Positions 24,899 through 35,499 of a stretch of DNA of 64,000 bases are shown here, one piece after another. Origin of the DNA: Ampelocalamus luodianensis (taxonomy: Eukaryota; Streptophyta; Magnoliopsida; Poales; Poaceae). Position numbers and translations under genes: made by a program. Within the stretch, counting starts at the first letter, position 1. Each line of letters starts with the position of its first letter. The notes under the pieces are model-generated. The model was given only the letters and a program-made list of their open reading frames with translations. It did no database searches and was not told where the DNA came from. The stretch covers positions 19,733,408 through 19,797,407 of the forward strand of contig CM070632.1 of the NCBI GenBank assembly GCA_036346255.1. The letters are read 5' to 3'.

Positions 24899-25896
24899 TC
24901 CTCGCTAACGATCGCGTAGCTCCAAGCGATAAGCAACTTCTCCACGGCGTTCCAAAATCTTGAACGAACCAACATACCTAGGGGCAAGCTTCCCTTTGGC
25001 ATGAAACCTTTTGTCACCTCTGAGCGGAGTGACTCGAAGATAAACGAAATCCTCGGGTTCAAAGCTGAGATCACAACGACGATTATCAGCATAGCTCTTC
25101 TGCCTGGACTGAGCTATCTTCAATCTTTCTCTTATCATGGCCACTTGCTCTTCTGCTTCTTGGATGATGTCCGACCGAATCGATCGTTCAATTGCTTTCG
25201 ACCAATTTAACGGGATTCGACAGGCACGGCCATACAAAGCTTCAAATGGTGACATTTGCAGACTAGCTTGATAACTATTGTTGTACGAGAATTCTGCATA
25301 TGGTAAACTTTTATCCCATCGGGTAGCATTAGCTAGAGCACAAGCTCTCAGCATATCCTCCAATATCTGATTAACTCTTTCAGTCTGTCCATCTGTCTGT
25401 GGATGATACGCGGTACTGAAATTCAAATGGGTACCCAATGCTTCATGCAAACTTTGCCAAAAGCGAGAGGTGAACTGAGATCCTCGATCTGATACTATCT
25501 TCTTGGGCACACCGTGCAAGCTGACAATTCTGGCCATGTACAACTCCACAAGACGATCTCCTGAGTACGTGGTTTTGACTGGCAGGAAATGGGCGACTTT
25601 GGTCAAACGATTGACTATTACCCAGATCGAATCGTAACCCGATTGGGTCTTGGGTAAACCGGTGATGAAATCCATTTTGATCTCTTCCCACTTCCATTCT
25701 GGAATCTTCAGCGGTTGCAAAAAACTTGCGGGTCTCTGGTGTTCTGCCTTTACCTTCTGACAGGTGTCGTACAAGGCAACGAACTCTGCGACTTCTCGCT
25801 TCAAATTTGGCCACCAAAATTTGTTCTTAACATCCTGATACATCTTAGTACTTCCAGGGTGAATCGAATACTTTGAGTCATGGGCTTCCTTTAAGA
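24899..25896 (-). pseudogene. pol: Integrase of element B, altered zinc site
   Basis: Minus frame starting LILKEAHDSKYSIHPGSTKM. The HHCC zinc domain has lost one Cys: LYDTC stands where CDTC is expected. The core keeps Asp in KMDFITGLP, Asp in IVSDRGSQ and Glu in DGQTERVNQ, 36 residues after the second Asp. A conserved non-catalytic Asp is Asn in IVNRLTK, the result expected from a CpG-to-CpA change. A stop near 24902 ends the frame before the C-terminal part. The connection to the upstream frame at about 25900 is also shifted. Confidence 0.88.
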
Positions 25897-26649
25897 TTAA
25901 CTGCCATGACCATCGATATCTGGTACACATATACGACCATTTATCCAGAGTATGTCTTGATCATCCTTGGTAAAGTCTTTGAATTTCCCTTCTGCCATTT
26001 TGACCTTGATGTCTGACAACACGGAATCCTTTGGTTGTGCTTCATGAATCTGCTTCTCCAGGGTAGACTGTACCTCCAAATTGGCTACGAATCCTTCGGA
26101 CACAACTTCTAGCCTTAGCTTCTGAAATTCTTCATAAAGTTCTGGGCAACTTTTCTTTACTTCCAAAGCATTACAGTAACTTTTACGACTCAAGGCTTCT
26201 GCAACTACATTGGCTTTTCCGGGATGGTAGTGGATTCCAAGATTGTAATCCTTGATCAATTCTAGCCATCTTCTCTGTCTCATGTTCAGATCTAACTGGG
26301 TGAAGATGTACTTTAGGCTCTTATGATCTGTGTAGACTTCACAGCGATTACCGATGAGGTAGTGACGCCAAATCTTTAAAGCATGCACTACGACAGCTAA
26401 TTCCAGATCATGAGTGGGGTAATTCTCCTCGTGAGGCCTCAATTGCCTTGACGCATAAGCGACAGCTCTTCCTTCTTACATCAGGACGCATCCTAATTCT
26501 TGACGCGAAGCATCACAATAGATATCGAAATCCTTGCAAATATCTGGCAAGATCAGCATTGGTGCTGAAGTCAAACGCTTCTTCAATTCTTGAAAACTTT
26601 CTTCACAGGCTGGAATCCAAGTGAACTTTTTCTCCTTCTTCAACAATTG
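25897..26649 (-). pseudogene. pol: RNase H of element B, split by solo LTR
   Basis: The minus frame from 26649 reads LLKKEKKFTWIPACEESFQE, then DFDIYCDAS with the first catalytic Asp. A stop (taa, near 26476) stands where Gln is expected in LMQEGR. The frame continues with NYPTHDLELAVVVHALKIW and VYTDHKS. The last acidic residue is Glu in NVVAEALSRK instead of Asp. Upstream sequence resumes beyond the solo LTR at 29838. Confidence 0.87.
26645..26649. repeat. Target-site duplication AATTG, left
   Basis: AATTG precedes the solo LTR and recurs at 29833-29837 directly after it. Confidence 0.93.
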
Positions 26650-27326
26650 TGTAACATCCCAATTTTCTGAGCTTAAAAATCATTTAAATAGTTAGTAGGG
26701 AAAATTTCACCATTTGGATTTATTTGATTTTTAAATTCAAAACCTTAATATTGGACTTTTCAATCAAAAATATTTAATGTGAATAATCCCAACATGAACA
26801 TTAGCCAAAACTATTTTATTTGGGTTCTATATGCTCAGATATATTATCTAGATTTTTCTAGAATTTTTCTGAGTTCATTTGCTATTTTCTATCGCTTATT
26901 TGATTTTTTGGTATTTTCTAATTAGAAGATCTATTTAAAATCTCAGATTTCAGTTTGGGCCGAATTCCTTTCCCTCGGCCGACTCCTGTTCCTAACCCAG
27001 CCCGCGTCGTCGGCCCAACTGCAGCTCGCCCGCACGTGCGTCGCCTCCAACTGACATGCGGGCCCCGCATGTCAGCCTCTCCTCTCTCTCTTTCTTTCCG
27101 AGTGCCTCGCTCGTTCTCCACCGTTCGATCGAGGATGGACGGTTGGATCTTTGAGTCTGTTTCGCGGTCGCGCCTTTTCGCACGCGCCCGAGTCCGAGCC
27201 TTAGCCGCTGATGTGTGGGTCCCAGCTTGCCACGTCGTCTTCGTTCCCGAATCCGTTAGGGATACGATCTCCGCCGCCGCCTGCCGTTTTGGGTGTTCGT
27301 GCCCTGGACTCTTCCAGGCCACTAGG

Positions 27327-27333
27327 TATAAAG
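27327..27333 (+). promoter_or_regulatory. TATA box in solo B LTR
   Basis: ggtataaaggg at the position equivalent to the TATA box of the host LTRs. A long open frame follows (27211-27897) but is not conserved in sister LTRs. Confidence 0.7.
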
Positions 27334-27893
27334 GGAGAGGGAGCCCTCGGCCTCCGCATCTCAACCCTAGCCGCCTTAGCCCACGCGCCAAACCCTAGCC
27401 GCCGCAGGAGCTCGAAGTTCAATCTGCGCCGCCACCAACTCCGACGAGCCCTTTCGCCGCAACCGGAGCTGCTCGAGCTTCGTGGCCTGCACCATCGGCA
27501 TCGCACGGAGCTGCACTTCACCTTGGTGGCCTTCGTTTTGCCGGAGCGTCGCCGTAGCTCCTATTCCGTCGAGCCCGTGAGCCCTCCGCTGCCTAAACCT
27601 CGCCGCCGGTCGCTACAGTCATCCCCGAGCACTAGTGAGCCCCTTGTCAAGTTCGCCTTCGCACCCCCAACACGCCTGTACCATCCACCGCCGGCGAAGC
27701 CCGCGCTGTCGCGGAACCCTCGCCTCCGGCGCCGTCACCCTCGCCACGGTGCCACCTCGCCGCCATGTCAGCATCACCGCCTACGTGTCGCATGCGTGGC
27801 TCCCAGTCATCGTCCACGTGTGCGCCCACGCGGTAGTCCTCCGAGTCCAGATCCAGCAGGCTCGGTAGACCTAGTCTACCGTGAGCCGTGTCA

Positions 27894-27918
27894 CTGACAT
27901 GTGGGTCCCACATGTCAG
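27894..27918. other. 25-bp palindrome in solo B LTR
   Basis: Same ctgacatgtggg/cccacatgtcag arms as in the host LTRs, with the opposite central base as expected for reversed orientation. Confidence 0.9.
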
Positions 27919-29837
27919 AACCTTTTTCCGATTTCTTTTAATTCCGAAATTCTTTGCTGACGTCAGCATTGCGCAATAATCCAATTTTTCTTTAGAAAAA
28001 TAATTCAGAAATTCTGGAAATTCCAAATTAGGGTTTCTTTTAGATTTTCAAACTTCCAGAGGCCATAACTTCTGCATCCTAACTCCGATTGAGCCCATTC
28101 AAATTTCTAAATTTATCTAAATTCGAGCTCTATTTATCGGAGATTTTTATTTAATTTTTGGAGCTTGTTTTGCCTCTATTATTTATTTATTTTGTTTATT
28201 TGTTTCGTTTGCGAGTAGACGTCGATTCGTCGGGGAATTTCGTCGAAGAAGGAGCACCCCAAGATCAAGATCAGTACATAGTCCTTTTCCAAGGCAAGTC
28301 ATACCTTTGATCATCTTGAACCCAGTTTTCAAATTACTTTGTGTTAAATTATTGCATTCTACTTTAATTATTTATTTAAATGCTTTGGGCATAGTTATTA
28401 TCCAAATTGTTATCACACCTTGGCCTTGTATGTCATAATTCCTTGTCACCCTAGATTGGTTACTAGTTGGTAATATTATAGCACCAACGTGGGTTGGTTA
28501 GATGCGAGTACAATTGCTTAGCCATGCCACGAGTCTCACATCTCATGTAAGTTGCAATTATAAATTTGACTAAGTGACGATGGAACTATGTGTAAAACTG
28601 TGTGCTATGTGTTATTACTTCGTGATGGCATGTGTTGCACTAAAATCAACTGGGTGGTAAAGGATTTAGACTGAGGCAAGTGGTGGAAACTGTGTGGTGT
28701 GGTGGAAGTTGTGTGCTTGGGTTCGATAATCTGTGTGGCTTAGTTAGAACATGGAAGTCTTGCCTTGGTCAATTAAGGACTTAACTTTGTGCGCCATTGA
28801 ACTGAGCCTTACTGTACGACCACATGCCTGGTATGGGACGGGCCTAACTTAGTAAGTTATGGATTCTCGGCATTGATGTTCAGGTGGATAGGTTAGGCTG
28901 TGTGACAGGGTGGAGGTGTGACTACTTGGTGGTTGCATCGCGGGACGGTTCGCCGCTTCCCTGTCCAGCGGTGTGTGTTATACCAATTCTATGTGAGCCG
29001 GTAAAGCGAGAAAGCACATCGGGAATGTCAATGTTTGAGATGAAGTTTCCGAACTGTTTTGTTACGATTGGTGCTTGCTACACTAGTTGTATCTTGTGGG
29101 TAAAGTGTACAACCTCTGCAGAGTGTTAAACAATCTATTCGAATAGCCGCGTCCGCGGTCATGGACATGCTCGGGGATTTCACACGAGGGGTAGTTTTCA
29201 TAAAATGTTGGGATGGGAGCTGTGTGACCTCAATCATATGGCTATGTGAAATAATCTGTTTAGCTGTGTCTTTGTGGAAACAACTGTTAAATTAATATTG
29301 TCTATTTGTTTTGAATTATGCTTTCAATCTATTATTCGTATTCAATTGCAAATGTTGCTTTTATGCAAAAAAACCACATAAGCCTTTTCTTTGGAATAAG
29401 CTTGCATCTATAAATTGCATTCTGTGGTATGATTTGCGAGTACGGTTATGTACTCACGCTTGTTGTAAAACTTGCGCCCAAACCTACAGAAGAGGAGGAG
29501 TCTACGCCTGCTTTCGAGGAGGAGTTCGCCGAAGGTTGTTGATCGTTAAGGCCTGGATCCCAGTCGGTTGCCTGTGGTGAATTGGTGGGATCTACGCTGG
29601 AGTTATTTCCGTTCCGCTGCTGTTTCATTCTCTGTTAGCCCTACGTGGATTAATAAGTGTAAACTCGACCGTAAGGTCAAAACCCTTATTTGTTATTCAA
29701 ACTAATCGTTTACTTTATTTATCGTTTGTGTGGATCGATATTTACCTATGTTGACACTGTGTGTACTAGCGTGATCCTGGACTAGTACAGTATACACAGA
29801 GGGTTTCAGAATCGTAATTCTGGGTCCCGAGAAATTG

Positions 29838-30854
29838 CGTAAGAGGCTTAACAATTATGAGAATCCTTCGATGAAACGGCGGTAATAACCTGCCATTCCC
29901 AAGAAACTGCGAATCTGAGTTACCGTTTTGAGCTGCTCCCAATGTAACATTGCTTTGACTTTACCGGGTCAACTGCTACTCCCTCGGCTGTCATCACGTG
30001 ACCAAGGAAATCCACTTCCTTCTTCCAAAAATCACACTTACTGAACTTGACATACAACTGATGCTCTCTGAGCTTTTCTAAGATTATCCTTAAATGTTCG
30101 GCGTGTTCTTCCTCCGACTTGGAGTACAGTAGAATATCATCAATGAACACAACTACAAATTTGTCCAAATATTCCATGAATACTTTATTCATCATGTTCA
30201 TGAAGTATACAGGGGCATTAGTCAGACCAAAAGACATGACTAAAACTCATAATGTCCATACCGCGTTGAGAAAGCGGTCTTCGGTATATCCTTAGGACAA
30301 ATCTTCAGCTGGTGGTAACCTGATCGCAGGTTGATCTTTGAGAACACTCCGGCTCCTTTCATCTGATCAAACAGGTCATCTATCCGGGGTAGTGGGTACT
30401 TATTCTTGATAGTAACTTCATTAAGGGAACAGTAATCAATACACATCCTCATACTTCCATCTTTCTTCTTGACAAACAACACTGGCGCTCCCCATGGCGA
30501 CGAACTAGGTCTCACAAAGCCTTTCTCAAGAAGTTCCTCTATCTGCTTCTTCATCTCCACCAATTCATCGGCTGGCATCCGATAGGGTCTCTTTGAGATT
30601 GGTGCTGTCCCTGGCACTAAGTCGATGACAAACTCAATGTCACGATCCGGTGGCATTCCTGGTAACTTCTCTGGAAACACATCTGGATATTCACTGACGA
30701 CGGGTACTTCTTCCAAGGAAAGGGTCTTCAGACTGTTTACTAGCAAATGTCCATCACAAATTGAGTTGGCCAAAAATTCTACCTTGTTTCCTTCGGCATC
30801 CTTGATTGTTACGGCTCTTCGGCCACAATCTAGCACGGCTTTGTGCTTGGTCAA
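29838..30854 (-). pseudogene. pol: Reverse transcriptase of element B, active-site Asp lost
   Basis: The minus frame from 30854 reads EVPVVSEYPDVFPEKLPGMP, then KKKDGSMRMCIDYCSLNEVT. Motif A is FSKINLRSGYHQ, where the catalytic Asp is Asn. A stop follows YGHYEF near 30240, then MSFGLTNAP and motif C FIDD, intact. A frameshift near 29920 leads to TQIRSFLGMAGYYRRFIEGF, just before the solo LTR junction. The Asp-to-Asn change alone should abolish polymerase activity, as known for this fold. Confidence 0.9.
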
Positions 30855-31370
30855 CTAATCCATGCCAAGATTGACATCTAAGGTTTGGGTATCTAGGACA
30901 ATTAGGTTGGCTAGAAACTCGACTCCAGCTATGAGTAACTTAGCTCCTAAACATCCCACACTAGTGCTTAGCTCTGCTCCAGGCGACTGGACTATCAGAG
31001 TATGCTTAAGATGCATAACTTCCAAATTATTCTTGGTTGCAAACATTCCAGAAACAAACGAATGCGAAGCTCCAGAATCAAACAAAACCGATGTAGGTAC
31101 TGAGTTAACCAGAAACTTACCCAGTACGACGTCCAGTGATTCCTGGGCCCCTTCCAGAGTGATGTGGTTGACACGGCCTCTTGTCACGGACTGTGGTGCT
31201 CCTCCGGCTTGATCGGCAACTTGCAAAGCTCCTTGGTTGATGCCTGGCGTTGGCGTCTTGGATGGCGTAGCTCCAAGGTTGAAGCGTACCGGGGTGATTG
31301 CACCCTTCTGCGGACATTGGTTAGAAAAATGTCCTGGCTGACGACAGGTGTAACATACCCGTGGTACGTT
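30855..31370 (-). pseudogene. gag-pol: Zinc knuckle and protease of element B
   Basis: A CCHC knuckle, CYTCRQPGHFSNQC, sits at 31314-31355. The following frame ends in GRVNHITLEGAQESLDVVLG, the protease active site LFDSGASHSFVSG and LDVNLGMD, and is closed by a stop (tag, about 30855-30857) where Trp is normal. The retropepsin triad is intact. The linker between gag and the knuckle is frameshifted. Confidence 0.85.
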
Positions 31371-32352
31371 CTGCTAGTTGCTCCTCGGGTTGGGGTTGAC
31401 GGGTGCAGGGTTGCGGAAGTTACGGCGGTGGGCGGGGTGCCTTGTTGGTGCAGTGCTCAACGAAGTCCGGGTGGAAATCGATTGAACTGCGCGTGCACTT
31501 GTTTTACCCTCTTGTGGATCGATGGTTCCCTTGCTGAGCCATCCGGCGTTTGCGGTTATCTTCCAACTCCTTGCGTTTGTCCTCTAGAACAAAGGCTTTG
31601 TTGACCAGCTCTTGGAAATCAGGAAAAGTATGGGTGATCAGACTAACTTGCAGTCCAGTGTTTAGCCCCTTCAGAAAGCGACTCTGGCGAGCCTTGTCCG
31701 TGGCTACATCGTCTGCTGCATAGCGAACTAGCTGAGAAAACTTGTTGAGATATTCAGATACTGACATAGCTCCTTGCTTGAGGGCACGAAACTCATCCTT
31801 TTTTAGATCGATAATGCCTTCTGGTACATGATACTGGCGAAAAGCTGCAGAAAATTCCTCCCAGGTGATATCCTGTGGCATCTCATGCGCAACACAGAAG
31901 TTCTCCCACCATTCAGCGGCTATGCCTTCCATCTGGTGAGTGGCATACAGGACCTTCTCACGGTCACTGCACTGGGTAATCAGCAGCTTCCTTTCGATGA
32001 CCCGAAGCCAATCATCTGCCTCTACTGGGGATACGTGTCCAGAAAATGTTGGTGGACGAGTCCTCATAAATTCCGCAAGCTTGGATGGTCCATGGTGACC
32101 ATGAGCAACTGGGGCTCCATACTGTTGATTGTTGTTGTTGTTGGCCTGGTTGTTCATAGCTTGCATCTGAGTCATCATAGTATTCATCAGCTGAGTCTGT
32201 GCTGCCATGAAAGCTCCAAAGTTTTGCAAGTCAATTGGAGGTGCTTGTGGCGGAACTGCTCCTGCGGCTGGTTGTTCATTGCTTCTCGGTGCGGGGGTAC
32301 CGGAACCACTAGCAGCAATCTGACGAGTTTGAACCATCTGGCAAAGCTCCAT
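31371..32352 (-). pseudogene. gag: gag of element B
   Basis: Capsid protein. One long minus frame starts at 32352 (MELCQMVQTRQ; the inner Met at MVQTRQ is an equally good start) and runs to 31504. It has a Pro/Gln/Asn-rich N-terminus with a run of Asn and Met-Gln pairs. The plant retrotransposon gag domain follows: KLAEFMRTRPPTFSGHVSP, ADDWLRVIERKL, WWENFCVAHEMP, ITWEEFSAAFRQYHVP and DEFRALKQGAMSVSEYLNKF. The frame is lost near 31504, before the zinc knuckle. Confidence 0.88.
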
Positions 32353-32779
32353 GGGTTAGATAATGTAGCAAGCACAAGATGAGTTAAGAACTAAGCAGAG
32401 GGGGTAGGTTAAACCCAACGAAACACAGCTCAAGAAACTCAAATGAAATACCTTTATTACTTAGGGTCTTAGCATGGCTACTACAAAAGTCTAAGGGCCT
32501 TTGCAGCTCATACTCGCACACAAAAAGAAACAACGACCTAAGCACACAAAACTACTGCCTAAAGGGCGACTTACTAAACTGAAACTGGCTAAGCCTGAAA
32601 GACCGAGACTAAGACAACTACTCGAGAAAGCCTCCACAACCGCGGTGGCGCTCCTGACGGCTGTAGACCCGGAAGTGAGCCGGCATCTTGGCAAACTGAT
32701 CCTAATGCCACGAATCGTGCAGCGGGAACATGCGTTCTGGTGCAACCGCTCACCGCTCCTCGCTCGCATCTTCTGGCTC
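32353..32779 (-). other. Spacer between accessory ORF and gag of B
   Basis: Internal sequence of B, upstream of gag on the minus strand. At its right edge the accessory ORF resumes after the inserted LTR and would meet a tga stop within a few codons of 32779. The rest shows no convincing coding. Confidence 0.55.
32775..32779. repeat. Target-site duplication GGCTC, left
   Basis: GGCTC stands before the solo LTR and again at 35500-35504 after it. Confidence 0.93.
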
Positions 32780-32783
32780 TGTA

Positions 32784-32845
32784 ATGCCCCAAAAGTATTC
32801 GAAAGGAATTAGTCATGCCCCAAAAGTATTTGAAAGGAATTAGTC
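32784..32845. repeat. 31-bp tandem duplication at LTR head
   Basis: Two copies of a 31-bp unit (atgccccaaaag...), differing at one base (attcg/atttg). They are followed by two copies of a 19-bp unit ending ataattaaatc (32846-32883). Element E lacks this duplication. Confidence 0.9.
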
Positions 32846-33114
32846 GGGAGAGAATAATTAAATCGGGAAGGAATAATTAAATCGGGAGAATGTTTCCTTC
32901 AGCAAAACATCAAAACAAGGAAGGAGAAGGGGTTTTTTAGTAAAACCGCGGCAACCTGGGCCTAGGCTTCGGCCCATGAGGCCCATAGGTGGCCGGCCAA
33001 GGGGGGGAGGCACCCTTCCCCAAACCCTAGTCGCCCACTCCTCCTCCTCCTCCCTTTGGCGCCCCTCCTCTCCTCCTTGCTCCTCCTCCCCGTAGCACGT
33101 GCACTATAGCACCA

Positions 33115-33126
33115 TGGTATCAGAGC
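33115..33126 (+). other. PBS-like sequence inside solo LTR
   Basis: tggtatcagagc, an exact 12-base match to the plant initiator tRNA-Met primer site, lies 335 bases inside the LTR. No LTR boundary is evident beside it, so it may be chance. Confidence 0.4.
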
Positions 33127-34634
33127 ATTCATCCTCCAACCTTCCTCCATTGGTGCTGTCCAAGAAGATAAGGGGGGAGATCTCCATCGTGGTCACCGAT
33201 CAAGAAGAAGGGAGAAGAAGGAGTGCGGGGAGAAGAAAGGAAAGGGGAGAGATCACGACCTCGGTGCGTCATCTTCAGTGGTTCTTCGAGGGTAAGACCC
33301 GATCCCCTTCCGATTAGTCGATTATTTGATTATTAAGTTTTATCGGTAATCTGATCGGTTGGAGAAGAGTGGGTTGGGCGACGTTTTTGAGTAGTCTAAG
33401 GGCAGAATCAGGTCCGGATGTCTCCTAGAGAATTGTAGAGGACGTCGCTAGCTTTCGATGAAGTACTAGATCATGATATTTGGACCTCTGTAGCAAAAGT
33501 TATGAATTTATTGGTGGGACTGTTCTGCGAATCTGTCGGTAATCTGATGGGTTTTAGTAATCTGTCTTTTTCGATCTGTTAAAGGGAGAATTTGAGGAGC
33601 TCAGTAGATAATTGTCGTAGCTTTCAGGGAAGGGCAAGAACGCGAAATTTGGACAAACGAGCTAAAAGTTATGATGGTTTTAGTGTACTGTCCGCAGAAC
33701 TCAAGCGAGAAAATGTTGTTCTGTTATTTGGCTTGATAGGGGTAGTAGTTGGCCGAATCAGGAAGGCTCACCAACTAGGTTTAGTTGGATAATTTGATAA
33801 CCTTTCAATGAAGTCCAAGATCACCTCATTTGGACTACTGTACTAAAAGATACGAATTTTAGAACGCGACTATTTCCAGAGGGGACAGATTAGCTTATAG
33901 GAAATTGGAGTTGGGATCGCGTTTCAAGCTTTTGCGAGTTCGGGTTTACTATTTTGGTTTGAGTGGTCCATTACTGTTATCTTAGCATTCTCCTAAATGG
34001 TTTTTAGGTGGGGGACTGGTTCCGGAGGTGGCACCCTCTTCGCGTCCTTCGTTCCCGCACAGTTGAGGCAAGTGCATTATCTGTTGTATGGGTGTGATTG
34101 ATTGGCCATGTTTGTGTGCTTTTCGATATATGATAGCGTAGCAAGATTGCTTGTTTGATGATTGTTTCAAGAATGGTGGATGTTCAAAGTATGGTTATGC
34201 CTTACATGAATGTCGTTATTGCTTTTGGTACTCTGATGATGAATAGTGTTGGTGCTTGTGCATATTGATATCATACTTAGACTTGGTCTTGTGAGGACAA
34301 AAAAATGCACAACTTTGAAGTACCCAATACTTACAAGTACTGGTTTGATAAAATGACTATGATGAAGGATCGGGTTGCAAGTATTCGGGTTGTAGAATAT
34401 TTATGTTTGATTGCTGAAATTGGTCGTGTCTTTCCTGTACTAGTCATACATGGATGATAGTGTGATATATATGAATGAGACTTGGTTATGACATGTTTGT
34501 GATTACAGAGTAACTTTGTATGTGATAATACTCTACATGTTATTCAGTGATTGAGATGTGGTATGTACTCGTGCTTTTACTTGTTGTTGAAAGTTACATT
34601 CTAGCACATACACATGTTGAGAGCATCTAGGCGC

Positions 34635-34840
34635 CTTGGTCACGTAGTGACCAAGTACATACAGTTGAGGTCCCCGTCATGTAGATGATGGGCTTGAGGT
34701 CCCCACATTCATGGAATGTGGGCTTTGAAGAGGTCCCCATCGTGAAAACGATGGCTTATGGTCCCCACACTTGCGGAGTGTGGGCTTGAGGTCCCTTTAC
34801 TTGTGGAGTATTGGGCAATTGGTCCTCGCGCTTGCGAGCA
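34635..34840 (+). repeat. Array of about seven short hairpins
   Basis: Units of about 25-35 bases, most led by ggtcc. Stems: cttggtcac/gtgaccaag (34635-34655), cccgtcat/atgatggg (34673-34692), cccacattc/gaatgtggg (34702-34722), ccatcgt/acgatgg with a GAAA loop (34737-34754), cccacact/agtgtggg (34764-34784), then two weaker ones. Stem sequences differ from unit to unit while pairing is kept. Confidence 0.8.
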
Positions 34841-35499
34841 CGGACATGGGTATGCAAATGACGGTTGCATACCTTACATTACCTGTAAAATGCAAAAGTT
34901 AAAGAGAAAGAGAAAGTGCACTTGAGCATCTTGCATAGCATGAGCATATGTCTTGTTTATAATTGAGATGGTATATGGATGTTGATGATTACAGAGTCTA
35001 TGTTATTGTTGCCATTTAATGTACTTGCTGGTCTTTGGACTCACTCTTGTCGTTGTTGTGTTTTTAGGTACCCTTTACAAGAACAAGATGCATGGGAGGA
35101 ATAGAAGTGGTTGCACAATTGCACTAACTACTCACATTTGGATTAACAGATTGATAAATTAGTAGATGAGTAATTGCATAAAGAATTTCTTATGATTACT
35201 CACTATGCTTGGGATAATTTGTAATAGAGTTGATTAGAGGATTATGAATGTCATTCTGTTTATGCTTTAGTTGTTTAGCATGCTATGGATGTTGTAGTGA
35301 TGATTAGCATAGTTTTGGTTATCTCTTGTTTATGCTGGAGGTTGGATTATTTGACTATGTTATATTTAAATGTTGGGACCTCCAGTTTAGTAACTAAACA
35401 AAGGAGGTTCTGTCGGATTTTAGAGAATTGTTTCAATGTAAAAATGTTATTGTGCTAGTTTAGTAGCATTCCGGGCTCATGTGGGGCTGGGGTGTTACA

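Larger units (their letters stand above)
26650..29832 (+). mobile_element. Solo LTR of the B family inside B pol
   Basis: Starts tgtaacatccc and ends gggtcccgaga (normally ...gaca), 3183 bp, flanked by AATTG on both sides. It is the reverse orientation of its host's own LTRs. No internal element sequence remains, so it arose by LTR-LTR recombination after insertion. The 5' and 3' thirds match the host LTRs closely, while the GC-rich centre (about 26950-27890) differs strongly, so it belongs to a different subfamily. Confidence 0.92.
32780..35499 (+). mobile_element. Solo LTR of the E family inside B
   Basis: Starts tgtaatgcccc, ends ggggtgttaca, 2720 bp, with a perfect 5-bp duplication. It resembles the LTR of element E (57884-60197) at both ends and in the aaccctagncgcc segment. 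It is longer because of a hairpin-rich block. No internal element sequence remains. Confidence 0.9.

Noticed and set aside
25617..25640. Asn in IVNRLTK taken as loss of an integrase catalytic residue
   Set aside because: The catalytic triad is Asp in MDFITGLP, Asp in IVSDRGS and Glu in QTERVNQ, all present; the changed Asp is conserved but not catalytic.
27211..27897. 228-codon open frame on the plus strand
   Set aside because: Lies in the GC-rich, Arg/Pro/Ser-coding centre of a solo LTR, spans the TATA box, and is not conserved in sister LTRs.
31828..32382. 184-codon frame on the plus strand
   Set aside because: Antisense shadow of the B gag frame, with no recognisable domain.
34635..34840. 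Hairpin array read as a CRISPR-like array
   Set aside because: Units are palindromic with variable stems and short unequal spacing, in a plant LTR; no cas genes or identical repeats.
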